This document shows positions 23,310 to 24,667 of a DNA stretch of 24,667 nucleotides, piece by piece. The notes beneath the pieces were generated by a model. That model did not search any database and had not been told where the DNA came from. It was given only the letters and a program-made list of their open reading frames with translations. Source of the DNA: Gaiellasilicea sp963829845 (GTDB lineage Bacteria > Actinomycetota > Thermoleophilia > Gaiellales > Gaiellaceae); NCBI GenBank assembly GCA_963829845.1, contig CAWHKD010000009.1, positions 1-24,667 of the forward strand, given 5' to 3'. The first letter of the stretch is position 1, and the number at the start of each line of letters is the position of its first letter. The position numbers were made by a program, and so were the translations under genes.

Positions 23310-23695
23310 TGGACGCGCACCCGCGCTACTCGATCTCCGTCGCCGCCGAGCTTGTCGGCATGCACCAGCAGACGCTGCGCATGTACGAGAGCAAGGGCCT
23401 CGTCCGGCCGCAGCGGACGCCCGGCGGCACGCGGCGCTACTCCGAGGCCGATCTCGAGCGGCTGCGCGTGGTCCAGCGCCTGACGACCGAGCTCGGGCTC
23501 AACCTCGCAGGCGTCGAGCACGTGCTGCGGCTCGAGGACGAGCTGCGCCGGCAGCGCGCGCGGGCCGAGCGGCTCGAGCGCGAGCTGCGCGAGGAGATCC
23601 GGACCGTCCACCGCTCGTACAAGCGCGAGATCGTGCTCTACCAGTCGACGACGCAACATCCGGCAACGAGGAACCAATGGACTTCAACAAGCTGA
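23309..23695 (+). CDS. hspR: MerR-family heat-shock repressor HspR
   Basis: 128 residues. MerR-type winged helix ('YSISVAAELVGMHQQTLRMYESKGLVRPQRTPGGTRRYSEADLERLRVV', residues about 7-55) matches HspR, including 'H-Q-Q-T-L-R-M-Y-E'. A helical region 76-112 ('LRLEDELRRQRARAERLERELREEI') forms the dimer coiled coil. The C-terminal tail is polar and lacks an effector domain, as expected; in known systems DnaK itself acts as corepressor. The last 19 bp overlap clpB in another frame. The candidate HAIR site ahead of dnaK is its likely target. Confidence 0.95.
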
Positions 23696-24667
23696 CGATC
23701 AAGAGCCAGGAGGCGGTCGCCGCGGCGCAGGAGCTCGCCCGCCGAAACGGCAACCCCGAGCTCTATCCCGAGCACCTGCTGCTCGCGCTCCTCGACCAGG
23801 AGCTCGTGCAGCAGCTCGTCCCCGATTCGGCCGCGCTCCGCGCCGAGACGGAGACGAAGCTGAGCGCGAAGCCGGCGATCGCAGGGGCCTCACAGCAGCC
23901 CGCTGCGGGAGCCGCCTTCTCGCGCGTGCTCGATCGGGCCTTCGAGGAGGCCCGCAAGCTCGAGGACGACTACGTCTCGACCGAGCACCTCCTCCTCGCG
24001 CTCGACGCCGTGCCGCGTGAACAGCTGCTGGCGCGGATCAAAGAGGTCCGCGGCGGACAGCGCGTCTCGAGCCAGGATCCCGAGGGCACCTACCAGGCGC
24101 TCTCCAAGTTCGGGCGTGACCTGACCGAGGCGGCCGAGCAGGGCAAGCTCGACCCCGTCGTCGGGCGCGACGAGGAGATTCGGCGCGTGATCCAGGTGCT
24201 CTCCCGCCGGACGAAGAACAACCCGGTCCTGATCGGCGAGCCCGGGGTCGGGAAGACCGCGATCGCCGAGGGGCTCGCACAGCGGATCGTCGCCGGCGAT
24301 GTCCCGGAAGGGTTGAAGGGCAAGCGCGTGTGGGCGCTGGACGTCGGCGCGCTCCTCGCCGGGGCGAAGTACCGTGGCGAGTTCGAGGAGCGCCTCAAGG
24401 CCGTCCTCGCCGAGATCAAGAACGCCGAGGGCCAGATCGTCCTCTTCATCGACGAGCTGCACACGATCGTCGGCGCGGGCGCCGCCGAGGGCGCGGTCGA
24501 CGCGGCGCAGATGCTGAAGCCGATGCTCGCGCGCGGCGAGCTGCGCACGGTCGGCGCGACCACGCTCGACGAGTACCGGAAGCACATCGAGAAGGACGCC
24601 GCGCTCGAGCGCCGCTTCCAGCCCGTCTTCGTCGGCGAGCCGTCCGTTGCTGACACGATCGCGATCC
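23677..24667 (+). CDS. clpB: ATP-dependent disaggregase ClpB (N-terminal part; cut by window end)
   Basis: 330 codons are visible from ATG 23677 (GAGG about 5 nt upstream, inside hspR). The N-terminal domain (1 to about 135) has two Clp-N repeats ('YPEHLLLALLDQE', 'VSTEHLLLALDAV'). It is followed by the first AAA+ module: 'LTEAAEQGKLDPVVGRDEEIRRVIQVLSRRTKNNPVLIG', Walker A G187-EPGVGK-T194, pore loop 'GAKYRGEFEERLK', Walker B 'VLFIDELHT' (D259, E260) and 'RTVGATTLDEYRKHIEKDAALERRFQPV'. The Walker A lysine sits at 193, about 20 residues earlier than in E. coli ClpB, so the N-domain is on the short side. With DnaK/J/GrpE it resolves aggregates; all five lie in one apparent operon. Confidence 0.96.
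   Translation, partial: MDFNKLTIKSQEAVAAAQELARRNGNPELYPEHLLLALLDQELVQQLVPDSAALRAETETKLSAKPAIAGASQQPAAGAAFSRVLDRAFEEARKLEDDYVSTEHLLLALDAVPREQLLARIKEVRGGQRVSSQDPEGTYQALSKFGRDLTEAAEQGKLDPVVGRDEEIRRVIQVLSRRTKNNPVLIGEPGVGKTAIAEGLAQRIVAGDVPEGLKGKRVWALDVGALLAGAKYRGEFEERLKAVLAEIKNAEGQIVLFIDELHTIVGAGAAEGAVDAAQMLKPMLARGELRTVGATTLDEYRKHIEKDAALERRFQPVFVGEPSVADTIAI

Overview
The window is uniformly GC-rich and gene-dense, on both strands. It has frequent GTG/TTG starts and many starts preceded at 6-8 nt by a TANNNT box with no Shine-Dalgarno, which is the leaderless pattern common in Actinobacteria. It also has an HspR-type dnaK operon, an actinobacterial-type phosphatidylinositol-phosphate synthase and a myo-inositol-phosphate synthase. 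Together these point to an actinobacterial chromosome. A deep-branching class such as Thermoleophilia is my guess, from protein flavour only. I see no phage, IS element, CRISPR array, tRNA or rRNA.

Layout. 1-3843 (+): the end of an SLC13-type transporter, a two-META-domain lipoprotein, glutaminase (glsA), and a secreted Vps62-like protein with a multi-span membrane tail that overlaps glsA by 4 bp. 3833-4651 (-): a GNAT acetyltransferase. 4776-8040 (+): two small unknown ORFs, then an 862-residue cyclase-homology/NTPase/TPR protein. 8041-8419: a 3'-3' intergenic region with repeats and a hairpin. 8420-11308 (-): the inositol-phospholipid cluster, read as PAP2 phosphatase, PIP synthase, then an inositol-3-phosphate synthase fused in frame behind two ribbon-helix-helix (RHH) DNA-binding repeats. 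A strong 31-bp palindrome sits on the start of that fusion. 11370-12365 (-): moaA. 12429-12685 (+): a decayed metallo-beta-lactamase-like fragment. 12682-13772: an XRE-cupin regulator divergent from a cupredoxin, with three 10-bp-phased iterons between them. 13826-18886: xdhC, a CsbD-like protein, an MFS exporter divergent from an EamA transporter (sharing a 16-bp inverted element), a small membrane protein and an M29 aminopeptidase. 18920-19765 (+): a second EamA transporter. 19834-24667 (+): a compact heat-shock operon dnaK-grpE-dnaJ-hspR-clpB, with clpB cut by the window end.

The most coherent functional unit is 8420-11308. Ino1 makes inositol-3-phosphate, the CDP-alcohol phosphotransferase attaches it to CDP-diacylglycerol, and the translationally coupled PAP2 protein is a natural candidate to remove the phosphate and give phosphatidylinositol. 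The RHH-Ino1 fusion, with a good internal Ino1 ribosome site and TGCTAGCA boxes across its own start, suggests a biosynthetic enzyme joined to its own regulator. I consider this the best candidate for something undescribed. The heat-shock operon is conventional in content, and a degenerate HAIR operator lies ahead of dnaK.
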